A stretch of DNA of 38,413 nt from CAZYBU01 sp964645775 (GCA_964645775.1 CAZYBU010000032.1:1-38413); one strand, 5' to 3'; numbered from the stretch's first letter, positions 24,791 through 32,073 are shown. Numbers and translations: made by a program. Notes: a model not told the origin generated them from the letters alone.

Positions 24791-24791
24791 T

Positions 24792-25079
24792 ATGCTTGTT
24801 CTGGCGCGGCGCATGAATGAAAGTATTATGATCGGTGATGAAATCGAGGTTGTTGTTATTGATATTAAGGGCGATCAGGTAAAGCTGGGGATAAAGGCTC
24901 CTAAAAAGATAACCGTCCACCGGAAGGAGATATATCAGGATATTCAACAGGAGAATATTGCGGCCGTAAGTTCATCTTTCGATCCTCAGAAGCTGCGTGA
25001 CCTGTCGGAACTTTTCGGTCAGGATGAGGAGAAGAAGGATATCAGCACCAGTAACGATGATAATGAAAATGACTCTTAA
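24792..25079 (+). CDS. csrA: Carbon storage/translation regulator CsrA
   Basis: A 95-residue protein beginning MLVLARRMNESIMIGDEIEV with RNA-contact residues Leu4 and Arg44 in VHRKEIYQDI. The core ends near residue 55; a roughly 30-residue acidic tail follows (SELFGQDEEKKDISTSNDDN), longer than typical. CsrA represses flagellin translation and is held by FliW. ATG 24792 is the start, downstream of GGAGGGATGAT; a longer reading from 24756 is only fliW sequence in another frame. Its stop overlaps the convergent neighbour by 4 bases. Confidence 0.95.
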   Translation: MLVLARRMNESIMIGDEIEVVVIDIKGDQVKLGIKAPKKITVHRKEIYQDIQQENIAAVSSSFDPQKLRDLSELFGQDEEKKDISTSNDDNENDS

Positions 25080-25861
25080 AGAACGATACAGTTTTTTCCG
25101 AAAAGCCGCATCCTGCCTGGCGAAACCCTGATTTCAATATCTTTAAAAGGCTCCAGTCTATCCGAAACAATATCTTTTCTTGAATAGATACGTCGAATAA
25201 TTTTATCCGCGGGAATAAAGCGCTTTCCACCATCTATTACAAGAATGCAATCCGGTAGTTTTGCTTCATAATCATAGAGAAGGTCCCTGCAATAATGCTC
25301 TTTCCCCTGCCATGTAAAGTATATCCGTCCCCAATTGTGCCCTTTTCCGGATGCATAGTTATCCACTATCTCGATTGATCTGTAGGGCAAAAGAAACATG
25401 CTTCCCAGTCTCGTAAAAAGTATCCACTTAAAGGGTCTTTTTTCAAGGCGTCTCTGCCTGATTTTCTGGAGATTCTTATCGTTTGACAGTCCGGGCAAAC
25501 GAGTATTACCTTCACCTCGTTCCATAACCGGAAATGTTTTTCCACTTCCTTCCAATGAATCATGCAACCTCTCAAGGAGGAAACCGATAACATTTGGGTC
25601 AGGCAGATTCTGGCCTCTTTGATAGTTATCCAGCAATGCACGGAGCCGCAATACATATTCGTGGCCATGCAGGGTATTGATGGATGAGATGAGTGAGGAT
25701 AAGACATTGATAGCTGGACGAAGTTCAGCGGCAGTATGGATCAGTTCCATCTGATTGGCTTCAAGAGAACGAAATCCATTTTCTATGTGCCGGCGTATCT
25801 CTTCAACCTGCTGAAAAGCCTGATTCCAGAAGAGTACATATTCACGTGAGACGGGATCCAT
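25076..25861 (-). CDS. Uncharacterised protein convergent with csrA
   Basis: A 261-residue protein without signal peptide. The N-terminal half is helical (FQQVEEIRRHIENGFRSLEA, LRPAINVLSSLISSINTLHG), and the C-terminal half is mixed with aromatic strands (WILFTRLGSMFLLPYRSIEI, WGRIYFTWQGKEHYC). I do not recognise it. It is convergent with csrA and their stops overlap (25076-25079), leaving no room for a terminator, so each transcript may run into the other. It contains two of the 13 GGATAACTAT copies. TTGACC upstream (25896-25891 on the minus strand) may be its -35. Confidence 0.6.
   Translation of the reverse strand: MDPVSREYVLFWNQAFQQVEEIRRHIENGFRSLEANQMELIHTAAELRPAINVLSSLISSINTLHGHEYVLRLRALLDNYQRGQNLPDPNVIGFLLERLHDSLEGSGKTFPVMERGEGNTRLPGLSNDKNLQKIRQRRLEKRPFKWILFTRLGSMFLLPYRSIEIVDNYASGKGHNWGRIYFTWQGKEHYCRDLLYDYEAKLPDCILVIDGGKRFIPADKIIRRIYSRKDIVSDRLEPFKDIEIRVSPGRMRLFGKNCIVL
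25355..25364 (-). repeat. GGATAACTAT motif, copy 4
   Basis: Exact copy in coding orientation of the unknown gene, flanked as GTGGATAACTATGCA and read Val-Asp-Asn-Tyr-Ala. Bases GGATAACTATGCA are shared with copies 8 and 13. Confidence 0.75.
25622..25631 (-). repeat. GGATAACTAT motif, copy 5
   Basis: Exact copy in the same unknown gene, 258 bases from copy 4, flanked as CTGGATAACTATCAAAG and read Leu-Asp-Asn-Tyr-Gln. It shares CTGGATAACTATCAA with copy 2 and TGGATAACTATCAAAG with copy 7. Confidence 0.75.
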
Positions 25862-25977
25862 AATAATAAGTATGGATACCCGGGCACTCGGGTCAATAAA
25901 ATAATATACTCATCTCTTTTTACTTGACGGGATAGTAAAAGGGACTGATTTCATCAATAATATGGGAGGAAGAAACC
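25862..25977. promoter_or_regulatory. Divergent control region between unknown gene and aroA'-type gene
   Basis: It contains an inverted repeat ACCCG/CGGGT (about 25878-25893) around a 6-base centre, close to a minus-strand TTGACC. On the plus strand TTGACG (25924-25929) is placed to serve the downstream genes, though no good -10 follows. GGGAGGAAG precedes ATG 25978. The inverted repeat could be an operator; evidence is only positional. Confidence 0.35.
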
Positions 25978-26742
25978 ATGTTGGGTAAAAGCATACGCAT
26001 TGAGCGGATATTAAACAGAAATACCGGTAAAACCATTATTGTACCTATGGATCATGGGGTCACTGTCGGTCCTATACCAGGAATTATTGATATGTCATCG
26101 ACGATCGACAAGGTTGCCCTGGGGGGGGCTAATGCGATTTTAATGCATAAGGGCATAGTAGGAGCCGGCCACAGGCATCATGGGAAGGATGTCGGTTTAA
26201 TTATTCATCTTTCTGCCAGCACCGTACTCTCAACAGATTCTAATGCTAAAACTTTGGTCTGTACAATCGAAGAAGCAATCAAACTTGGAGCCGATGCCGT
26301 ATCTGTTCATGTAAACCTTGGTGCCAAAACAGAGAGTGCCATGTTGAATAACCTCGGGTATGTTTCAAAATGGTGTCTCGAGTGGGGTATGCCCCTGCTG
26401 GCCATGATGTATACGAGGGGTGAGAAGATAGCTGACGAGTATGATGTAAATGTAGTTAAGCATGCTGCCAGGGTCGGCGCCGAACTTGGGGCGGACCTGG
26501 TTAAGGTTAACTATACGGGTTCCCCTGATTCATTCCAGGAAGTTATCGAAGGCTGTCCGGTACCTGTTGTCATCGCCGGTGGCGAAAAGATTGAAACCGA
26601 ATCTGAATTTCTGGAAATGGTGAAAGGTGCTGACCAGGCAGGAGGAGCGGGGGTGTCAATAGGAAGAAATATTTTTCAGCATGCAAATCCTACCGAAATT
26701 GTTCAGAAAATATGCCGTATACTCCATGGAGGAGAGCGGTGA
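25978..26742 (+). CDS. 2-amino-3,7-dideoxy-D-threo-hept-6-ulosonate synthase (archaeal-type aroA')
   Basis: A 254-residue class I aldolase-fold enzyme with VPMDHGVTVGP (Asp25, His26), MMYTRGE (Tyr145) and DLVKVNYTGS (Schiff-base Lys176), matching archaeal ADH synthase. Such enzymes condense 6-deoxy-5-ketofructose 1-phosphate with aspartate semialdehyde as the first step of the alternative route to dehydroquinate. A fructose-bisphosphate aldolase of DhnA type is the chief alternative, but the following gene favours ADH synthase. A run of eight G lies inside the gene near 26121. Overlaps the next gene by 4 bases. Confidence 0.88.
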   Translation: MLGKSIRIERILNRNTGKTIIVPMDHGVTVGPIPGIIDMSSTIDKVALGGANAILMHKGIVGAGHRHHGKDVGLIIHLSASTVLSTDSNAKTLVCTIEEAIKLGADAVSVHVNLGAKTESAMLNNLGYVSKWCLEWGMPLLAMMYTRGEKIADEYDVNVVKHAARVGAELGADLVKVNYTGSPDSFQEVIEGCPVPVVIAGGEKIETESEFLEMVKGADQAGGAGVSIGRNIFQHANPTEIVQKICRILHGGER

Positions 26743-27743
26743 AACAGTGCTGGGTACATCTTCCGGAGTGGAATAAGGATATCGTAACAGAAGCCCTTGA
26801 GTCTGGAGCAGACGCGATCGTCACAGTAGATGATCTCGTAGATAAAATACGTGAGCTGGGAAGAATCATGGTAATATCTCCCACAAAAGGTGACTGGAAG
26901 ATGCCGGAAGATGTGGAGTGGATAACTATAACCGGGAAAGAAGATGAAAATTGTGCCGCTACTTCTCTAAGGCAAAGAACAGTTATTGTTAAAACAATGG
27001 ACTGGGATATTATACCGATAGAGAACCTTATTCCGTTATCCAGAGATAATCTTTTTTCGGTTGTGAAAGATCTGGAAGATGCCCATCTGGCCGCAGGGAT
27101 TATGGAAAAGGGGGTTGCGGGCGTATTGCTGGAAACTGATGACCCATCAGTTATACCATCTGTGGTATCATTTCTTAGAGAATTGGGGACGGAAAGTCTC
27201 AATCTTGAAGAACTTGAAATTACAGGAGTGAAAAATATCGGGATTGGTGACCGTGTTTGCGTGGATACCTGCACAAATCTTTCTCCTGGAGAAGGGCTTC
27301 TGACCGGCAATTCTTCGACCTGCATGTTTCTGGTTCATGCTGAAAATGTAGATAATCCCTACGTTGCCCAGAGACCTTTCCGTGTCAACGCAGGTGCCGT
27401 ACATGCTTATGTGAGGGTACCCGGAGACAGGACCCGTTATCTGGGAGAACTTCAAACAGGCGATCCCGTTACCATTGTAGGGGCAGATGGAGATACCTAC
27501 ACTGCCCATGTGGGCAGGATTAAAGTTGAAAAACGTCCTCTTCTGGTGGTGTATGCCCGTGGTCCTGGAGATGAAGACTATTCCATCATATTACAAAATG
27601 CGGAAACAATACGTTTAACTTCTCCTGAGGGCAAAGCCGTCAGTGTGGTTAAACTGCAGGAAGGTGATCGTGTTCTTGGACTGACAGAAAAGGGAGGGCG
27701 CCATTTCGGAATGCAGGTAGAAGAGAGTATTGTCGAGAAATAA
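26739..27743 (+). CDS. 3-dehydroquinate synthase II (archaeal-type)
   Basis: A 334-residue protein, MKQCWVHLPEWNKDIVTEAL onward, with GVLLETDD, IGDRVCVDTCTNLSPGEGLL and GNSSTCMFLVHAE, the signature stretches of 3-dehydroquinate synthase II, and GAVHAYVRVPGDRTRYLGEL. It oxidises and recyclises ADH to 3-dehydroquinate using NAD. GTG 26739 is the start, just after GGAGGAG, in a GTGA overlap with the preceding gene; longer upstream readings are in that gene's other frame. It contains motif copy 6. Classical aroB-type enzymes are unrelated. Confidence 0.93.
   Translation: MKQCWVHLPEWNKDIVTEALESGADAIVTVDDLVDKIRELGRIMVISPTKGDWKMPEDVEWITITGKEDENCAATSLRQRTVIVKTMDWDIIPIENLIPLSRDNLFSVVKDLEDAHLAAGIMEKGVAGVLLETDDPSVIPSVVSFLRELGTESLNLEELEITGVKNIGIGDRVCVDTCTNLSPGEGLLTGNSSTCMFLVHAENVDNPYVAQRPFRVNAGAVHAYVRVPGDRTRYLGELQTGDPVTIVGADGDTYTAHVGRIKVEKRPLLVVYARGPGDEDYSIILQNAETIRLTSPEGKAVSVVKLQEGDRVLGLTEKGGRHFGMQVEESIVEK
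26920..26929 (+). repeat. GGATAACTAT motif, copy 6 (inside dehydroquinate synthase II)
   Basis: Exact copy, flanked as AGTGGATAACTATAACC and read Trp-Ile-Thr-Ile, the same reading as copy 3 but not that of copies 2, 4 or 5. Confidence 0.75.
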
Positions 27744-27797
27744 GATGATTTTAGTGGAAGAATAAATAAACCCTGTTTGGAATATAATATCCCTTTG

Positions 27798-27807
27798 ATA
27801 GTTATCC
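27798..27807 (-). repeat. GGATAACTAT motif, copy 7 (upstream of tRNA genes)
   Basis: Exact copy in the noncoding gap before the tRNA pair, flanked as ATGGATAACTATCAAAGG. It lies 12 bases before a plus-strand TTGACA. Confidence 0.75.
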
Positions 27808-27862
27808 ATGAAAACGGTTTGACAAATGCTTATCTGAAAACAGCATGGCGAATCTGTACTTT

Positions 27863-27936
<74 letters not shown>

Positions 27937-27941
27937 CATTG

Positions 27942-28015
<74 letters not shown>

Positions 28016-28048
28016 CATTTAAAATTTTTGTCCAAGCTCCTTCTATAA

Positions 28049-28492
28049 TTATGGTATGCTTTCCGGCAATCCCCAATAGATTTGCCAGAGTACCACTCCT
28101 CTCTTATCACTGGATTTTATAATTGAATAACTATTGTAATAGTTGATAGGGAAATGCTTTTTACCGGTCAATAATTGTAATAATTTGACGAGGAAAAGTT
28201 TTACAGCTTCATTAATGAAGAAAGAAATGGAAACCTTGTAATTCTTACGGACATCAAGTAACAGCTCATAATCGTTTTCATCTAATGTGATATGCATCGT
28301 TTCCCAGCTGCTCCTGGGAGCTCTGTCCTGGTATCTGATTCGACAAAACGAAGCCTCCTTTAGCGCGTTGTGATATACGCTGTACTGAAGGAGATGTTTC
28401 ATGAAAATATTCAGATCCATCCCCAGTAAACGGGCATAATTTCTGATTTTTGAGACACTCTCTTTCTTTAAGTTGAATGTTGTTCGTATCAT
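28049..28492 (-). CDS. Putative ribbon-helix-helix protein
   Basis: A 147-residue basic protein. Residues 1-38 (MIRTTFNLKKESVSKIRNYA onward) match a ribbon-helix-helix fold, and about 67-100 (HITLDENDYELLLDVRKNYK onward) look like a second copy, suggesting a tandem domain that could bind DNA as a pseudo-dimer. The C-terminal part is unrecognised. AGAGGAGGT eight bases before ATG 28492 and a minus-strand TATAAT (28528-28523) support expression. AT-rich relative to most neighbours and next to tRNA genes. Confidence 0.6.
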   Translation of the reverse strand: MIRTTFNLKKESVSKIRNYARLLGMDLNIFMKHLLQYSVYHNALKEASFCRIRYQDRAPRSSWETMHITLDENDYELLLDVRKNYKVSISFFINEAVKLFLVKLLQLLTGKKHFPINYYNSYSIIKSSDKRGVVLWQIYWGLPESIP

Positions 28493-28522
28493 TCTTTTTA
28501 CCTCCTCTGTATTAATTAAACG

Positions 28523-28528
28523 ATTATA
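28523..28528 (-). promoter_or_regulatory. Consensus -10 (TATAAT) for the ribbon-helix-helix gene
   Basis: On the minus strand TATAAT lies 31 bases before the start codon. No -35 box with normal spacing is visible. A nine-A tract at 28542-28550 adds AT-richness upstream. Confidence 0.4.
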
Positions 28529-28650
28529 TAGGGTGAAATAGAAAAAAAAATTGCCTCAATCAATCGATATGGGTGATGAATTTACATTTTTTGTTTTGTA
28601 CCAAAATTATTCTACTTTGTATCGTAGTAAAATACCTTCTTAGCGGGGAG

Positions 28651-28660
28651 GGATAACTAT
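28651..28660 (+). repeat. GGATAACTAT motif, copy 8 (at a start codon)
   Basis: Exact copy running into ATG 28659 of the broken exported protein, as GGAGGGATAACTATGCAG; the purines before it also form the ribosome site. Confidence 0.75.
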
Positions 28661-29005
28661 GCAGGTGAAGAGGTGGATTTTTCATAGTCTTACCCTTGTA
28701 CTTTCATTAGTAATACTAATTAGTACAGGTACAGGCCGTGAGAAATCGTCTTATAATTCACTGTGGCCTGACAACAGGTTAGGGCAGATCAGGGAGAGCA
28801 GAGTAAAGTAAAGGGTTTTGGAATACTCTATCGTATCTACGGTCAATGGACTGGAGCCTATTGTGTTTACAGTTACAATGACGTAAACCAGGACAGACGG
28901 CATAAAAGCGGCGATTACATTTTCTCCGACTGGAATCATAAGATTGGTGTTTCTTCAGTAGGAAGTATTACAGTGGATAATGAAATCGATTCTGTCATTC
29001 CTTGA
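28659..29005 (+). pseudogene. Frameshifted small exported protein
   Basis: From ATG 28659 (strong ribosome site GGGGAGGG) the frame gives a signal peptide, MQVKRWIFHSLTLVLSLVIL, and the mature start GREKSSYNSLWPDN, but stops at TAA 28809-28811. A second frame, open from 28772 to TGA 29003-29005, reads QVRADQGEQSKVKGFGILYR and then IYGQWTGAYCVYSYNDVNQD to ITVDNEIDSVIP, a compact, plausible end for an exported domain. The frames overlap at 28772-28808, so one indel there would restore about 115 residues. Programmed frameshifting or a sequencing error are alternatives. No family recognised. Confidence 0.6.
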
Positions 29006-29023
29006 ATGAGACAGGAAAAAACT

Positions 29024-29052
29024 TTGACAAATCGGATGTTGTCTATCATTTT
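29024..29052 (+). promoter_or_regulatory. Probable rnpB promoter
   Basis: Perfect TTGACA (29024-29029), with CATTTT at 17 bases (29047-29052) or TATCAT at 14 bases as possible -10 elements. Expected start near 29060 agrees with the folded RNA start. Confidence 0.5.
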
Positions 29053-29065
29053 AATAAAAGTATTC

Positions 29066-29399
29066 AAGTTAACCAGGCAACCGCGCTGCATGCAGTGAGG
29101 AAAGTCCGAACACCAGAGGGCAGGATGCCGGGTAACACCCGGGCACCGCAAGGTGATGGAAAGTGCAACAGAAAGGATACCGCCCTGATTCTTTCAGGGT
29201 AAGGGTGAAAAGGTGAGGTAAGAGCTTACCGCACTTTCGGCAACGGAAGTGGCACTGTAAACCCCATCCGGTGCAAGGCCAAATAGACGACCATAGAGGA
29301 TAGCCCGTCCATGGTCGCGGGTAGGCCGCAAAGAGTAATCAGGAGACTGATTGCCAAGATAAATGGTTGACTAAACAGAATTCGGCTTATGGTTAACTT
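29066..29399 (+). ncRNA. rnpB: RNase P RNA (bacterial type A)
   Basis: The stretch contains the conserved RNase P RNA blocks: GAGGAAAGTCCGAACACCAG with GGGCAGGATGCC, GAAAGTGCAACAGAAAG, AAACCCCATCCGGTGCAAGG with CCAAATAG, and the 3' block GACTAAACAGAATTCGGCTT. The ends pair as AAGTTAACCA / TGGTTAACTT, and the pairing extends out to ATTCAAG / CTTGAAT, followed by a T-rich stretch. It forms the catalytic subunit that trims tRNA 5' ends. It lies downstream of two tRNA genes and a broken exported protein, and before an exported small protein. Confidence 0.95.
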
Positions 29400-29409
29400 G
29401 AATATTTAT

Positions 29410-29433
29410 TTTTCTGGATAACTATCCAGAAAA
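29410..29433. repeat. Perfect 24-bp inverted repeat built on GGATAACTAT
   Basis: TTTTCTGGATA and TATCCAGAAAA are exact 11-base inverted arms around AC. It lies 11 bases after rnpB and directly before the CAGGAGG ribosome site of the next gene. The centre includes motif copy 9. It could be an operator or an RNA hairpin; the left arm already carries T-rich flank from rnpB. Confidence 0.65.
29416..29425 (+). repeat. GGATAACTAT motif, copy 9 (centre of palindrome)
   Basis: Exact copy, flanked CTGGATAACTATCCAG; the only copy whose two sides are fully symmetric. Confidence 0.8.
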
Positions 29434-29446
29434 CAGGAGGTTTTAC

Positions 29447-29767
29447 ATGAAAAAAACCTTGTTATGGATTTTCGCCGTCCTGCTATTTATGGTGGGAAAC
29501 ATTGCATGGGCTAACTATCGCGCTGTCGACGTATATGTTTGTCATGAGAGCGTTTTTCTTGCTGAGCTACAGGCAAAAGTCTCTGTAAGTAGATCTAAGC
29601 TGGCTGTTGTTAGTGAATGTCGTTGTGAAGGTGTGGACAGGAGTTTTAAGTCAGAAGTCGACCAGGAGCCCATGGAGATACAGGGAATTCAGGTCAAGCA
29701 AACGGACTGTGATGATGATGGAGCCCTTGTTTATTCCTGCATATGCTATGGAAAAGATACATATTAA
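29447..29767 (+). CDS. Small exported six-cysteine protein
   Basis: A 106-residue protein. The signal peptide MKKTLLWIFAVLLFMVGNIA is followed by a likely cleavage after AWA. The mature part (about 83 residues) holds six Cys (VCHE, ECRCEG, TDCDDD, YSCICYG), able to form three disulfides in the periplasm. No family recognised. ATG 29447 follows CAGGAGG by six bases, just after the inverted repeat. It is 18 bases before sppA. Confidence 0.7.
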   Translation: MKKTLLWIFAVLLFMVGNIAWANYRAVDVYVCHESVFLAELQAKVSVSRSKLAVVSECRCEGVDRSFKSEVDQEPMEIQGIQVKQTDCDDDGALVYSCICYGKDTY

Positions 29768-29777
29768 CCCATGTAAA

Positions 29778-29787
29778 GGATAACTAT
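29778..29787 (+). repeat. GGATAACTAT motif, copy 10 (at the sppA start)
   Basis: Exact copy running into ATG 29786 of sppA as AAAGGATAACTATGG; its first bases form the ribosome site, so translation might account for this copy alone. Confidence 0.75.
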
Positions 29788-30721
29788 GGAACGGAATAGA
29801 AAAATATTAATAGCAATTCTGGCTGTTCTTGTGTTAAGTACTGTTATTGCCATAATAGATGTCAGTATAACTATGAGAAAAACACAGTCCACGGATGCGA
29901 TGAAGATAAAACCTCCTCAGGTGGGGCCGGGGGTTGCTGTGATAAGGCTTGAAGGACCTATACAATTTATGGGAAGGCAAGGGACCTTCGGTATGGTATC
30001 AGGAGTTGAAGCAGTTCTGGAACAACTTGAAAAAGCAATGGAAAAACCCAATATCCGAGCTGTTGTGATACGAATAAATTCACCTGGTGGTTCTGTAGCT
30101 GCTACTCAGGAAATATATCAAAAAGTCTGGAAATTACGCAAAAAAAACATACCGATAGTAGCTTCAGTAAGCGAAGTTGCCGCCTCAGGTGGATATTACG
30201 TTGCTTCCGCATGTAACGAAATAATGGCAAATCATGGATCAATAACCGGTTCTATCGGTGTAATAGCCATGTCCGCAAATCTACAGGAATTATTTAAAAA
30301 ACTCGGAATCTCGATGACCATCATTAAGAGTGGAAAGTACAAGGATGTACTCTCTTCTCACCGGGACCTTCTTCCTGAAGAGAGGGAGTTTCTGCAGGAG
30401 ATGATTGACTCATCCTATCAGAAGTTTCTCAAAGATATTGCCCTGGGACGCAATATGAACATCAGTGAAATTAAACCTTACGCTGATGGACGGGTTTTTA
30501 CAGGAAAGACAGCCAAAGAATATGGACTGATTGACAATCTGGGTACATTTGATGATGCTCTTTCACGAGCCCGCGAGCTTGGTAAACTTCCAGAAAATTC
30601 TCCTGTTTATGAAAAACAGAGACGCCCCTGGCAGCAAATCCTGACATCCCTGGATGGAATGATCAGAAACTGGATCCATGATCTTCGCTATGGATCTGAG
30701 ATTAAACTGGAGTATCGATAA
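29786..30721 (+). CDS. sppA: Signal peptide peptidase SppA (S49 family)
   Basis: A 311-residue serine-lysine peptidase with one N-terminal membrane helix (about 7-28). The oxyanion-type RINSPGGSVAATQEIY, nucleophile Ser134 in VAASGGYYVA, and base Lys186 in KSGKYKD are the expected dyad, 52 residues apart as in the single-domain Bacillus type. It degrades cleaved signal peptides and other membrane remnants. The start is ATG 29786. It precedes a multi-pass membrane protein by one base. Confidence 0.93.
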   Translation: MERNRKILIAILAVLVLSTVIAIIDVSITMRKTQSTDAMKIKPPQVGPGVAVIRLEGPIQFMGRQGTFGMVSGVEAVLEQLEKAMEKPNIRAVVIRINSPGGSVAATQEIYQKVWKLRKKNIPIVASVSEVAASGGYYVASACNEIMANHGSITGSIGVIAMSANLQELFKKLGISMTIIKSGKYKDVLSSHRDLLPEEREFLQEMIDSSYQKFLKDIALGRNMNISEIKPYADGRVFTGKTAKEYGLIDNLGTFDDALSRARELGKLPENSPVYEKQRRPWQQILTSLDGMIRNWIHDLRYGSEIKLEYR

Positions 30722-30722
30722 T

Positions 30723-31337
30723 ATGCTGTTAGATTCAATTAGAAGCCTCCGTTGGACAGATATCCTGATGGATACCCTGACAACTCCTTCAGAGATTTAT
30801 GAAAAGATTGCCAGGGGGAGTTTCCCCTCCCTTTATTTTTCAATACTCATCCCGGTTTTTGTTACGTTTTTAGATACGATTACTTTTAGTCTGTTATCTG
30901 AGCAGACCGGATTTTTCTTTTATAAATTGTCCTACGGATGGATTCTTTCCATCATAGTTATCCTTATAAGGCTGGTGGTATACGCTCTGCTTATCGATGG
31001 AATTGCCCAGGTAATGGGGCATGAAGGGAAATTTAAGACCATATTGGTTCTGATGAACGTTTCGTTATTTCCATCATTACTTGTTCTTCCCATGGTTTCT
31101 ATCTTTTCTGCCCTGAATTTTGCACCCCTTTTCTTCTATGCTCTTGTGTCCCTCGGGGCATTTGTCTGGTCTGCCTATATTATAGTAAGAGGCCTGATGG
31201 GAATACACAGCATAACTGCGGGAAAAGCTGTATGGCTTCTTGTCGCTCCGGCCGCTATCGGCGGGTTGGTCGCGATGTCTGTATTGTTTCTGGGAGTCCT
31301 TCTGCTTGTTTCACTTGTCGGAACGGGCATGGTCTGA
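30723..31337 (+). CDS. Multi-pass membrane protein (YIP1-like)
   Basis: A 204-residue protein with about five transmembrane helices. It opens WTDILMDTLTTPSEIYEKIA with SFPSLYFSILIPVFVTFLDT next, and continues with a YALLIDGIAQVMGHEGKFKT loop. The TPSE-helix-membrane arrangement resembles the YIP1/DUF1282-type family; no enzymatic motif is seen. ATG 30723 is chosen, one base after the sppA stop; an earlier in-frame ATG (30678) lies within sppA. It carries motif copy 11. Confidence 0.6.
   Translation: MLLDSIRSLRWTDILMDTLTTPSEIYEKIARGSFPSLYFSILIPVFVTFLDTITFSLLSEQTGFFFYKLSYGWILSIIVILIRLVVYALLIDGIAQVMGHEGKFKTILVLMNVSLFPSLLVLPMVSIFSALNFAPLFFYALVSLGAFVWSAYIIVRGLMGIHSITAGKAVWLLVAPAAIGGLVAMSVLFLGVLLLVSLVGTGMV
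30954..30963 (-). repeat. GGATAACTAT motif, copy 11 (inside membrane protein gene)
   Basis: Exact copy, antisense to the gene, flanked as AAGGATAACTATGATGG; in the coding strand it reads Ile-Val-Ile, as copy 1 does. Confidence 0.75.
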
Positions 31338-31380
31338 CAGGCGTCAGAATCAGCCTGGGATCAAGGTTCTCATATAGTAT

Positions 31381-31944
31381 TTACGCATCTTCATGTAGTT
31401 CATCATTTTTAAATTTACCCATGGCAGCGATCCGTTCCCGACGTGTATATATTATCCCGTAGCCATGTTTCATCCCACGGGAGAATTCACCTTCATATCG
31501 GTTTCCTTCCAGGTCTGTAAAAACACCGAATCCATGAAAATAATCGTCTTTCCATTCACCTTCATAGGTGAAGCCCTGGGCAGAAACCAGTACGCCCAGA
31601 CCATCTGCTTTACCATCTTTCCACTCTCCTTTATAAAGAGTACCATCCCGCATTTCAAGTACTCCATACCCATGATAGAGACTGTTTCTGAAGCATCCTT
31701 CATAGTAGAGACGACCATAAGCATCACCATAGGGAAAATCCATTCTCCCGCGACCATCTATTTCACCACGCACAAAATTACCGGTTATATGAATTCCATT
31801 CCCATAGGTTATTGCCCCCTTCCCCCAGGGTAACCCGCCCTTAAAGCTGCCCACATATGTTGTGTCGTCATCCAGTCTCAAAGTTCCTTCTCCCTGCGGA
31901 ACGGTCCCCTTAAGGTCCCCAAAGTATTTTCCCTTTACATTCAT
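31381..31944 (-). CDS. MORN-repeat protein (cytoplasmic)
   Basis: A 187-residue protein of about seven MORN units (YVGSFKGGLPWGKG, YEGCFRNSLYHGYGVLE, YKGEWKDGKADGLGVL, YEGEWKDDYFHGFGVF, YEGEFSRGMKHGYGII). No signal peptide is seen with the start at ATG 31944, eight bases after GGAGG; longer readings (31968, 32010, 32037) have weaker ribosome sites. MORN repeats form flat beta-sheets binding proteins or membranes. It is divergent from an exported MORN protein and convergent with the membrane protein. Confidence 0.8.
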   Translation of the reverse strand: MNVKGKYFGDLKGTVPQGEGTLRLDDDTTYVGSFKGGLPWGKGAITYGNGIHITGNFVRGEIDGRGRMDFPYGDAYGRLYYEGCFRNSLYHGYGVLEMRDGTLYKGEWKDGKADGLGVLVSAQGFTYEGEWKDDYFHGFGVFTDLEGNRYEGEFSRGMKHGYGIIYTRRERIAAMGKFKNDELHEDA

Positions 31945-32073
31945 GATTATTGCCTCCGGATGGGACATGGTAGTATGAATGTGCTCCTTAACAATAAAAA
32001 AATGAGACATAAACGCTTTTGTCTTGATTAATATCAAATTATTTGGATAGTTTCATGAGAAAGGAGGCAAACC

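Noticed and set aside
29002..29202. Short open frame across the rnpB start
   Set aside because: It runs through conserved RNase P RNA blocks and has no ribosome site of note.
29410..29433. Classical intrinsic terminator of rnpB
   Set aside because: The stem is mostly A/T at its base, has a 2-base centre and is followed by CAGGAGG rather than a T-run, so terminator use is doubtful; kept as an inverted repeat.
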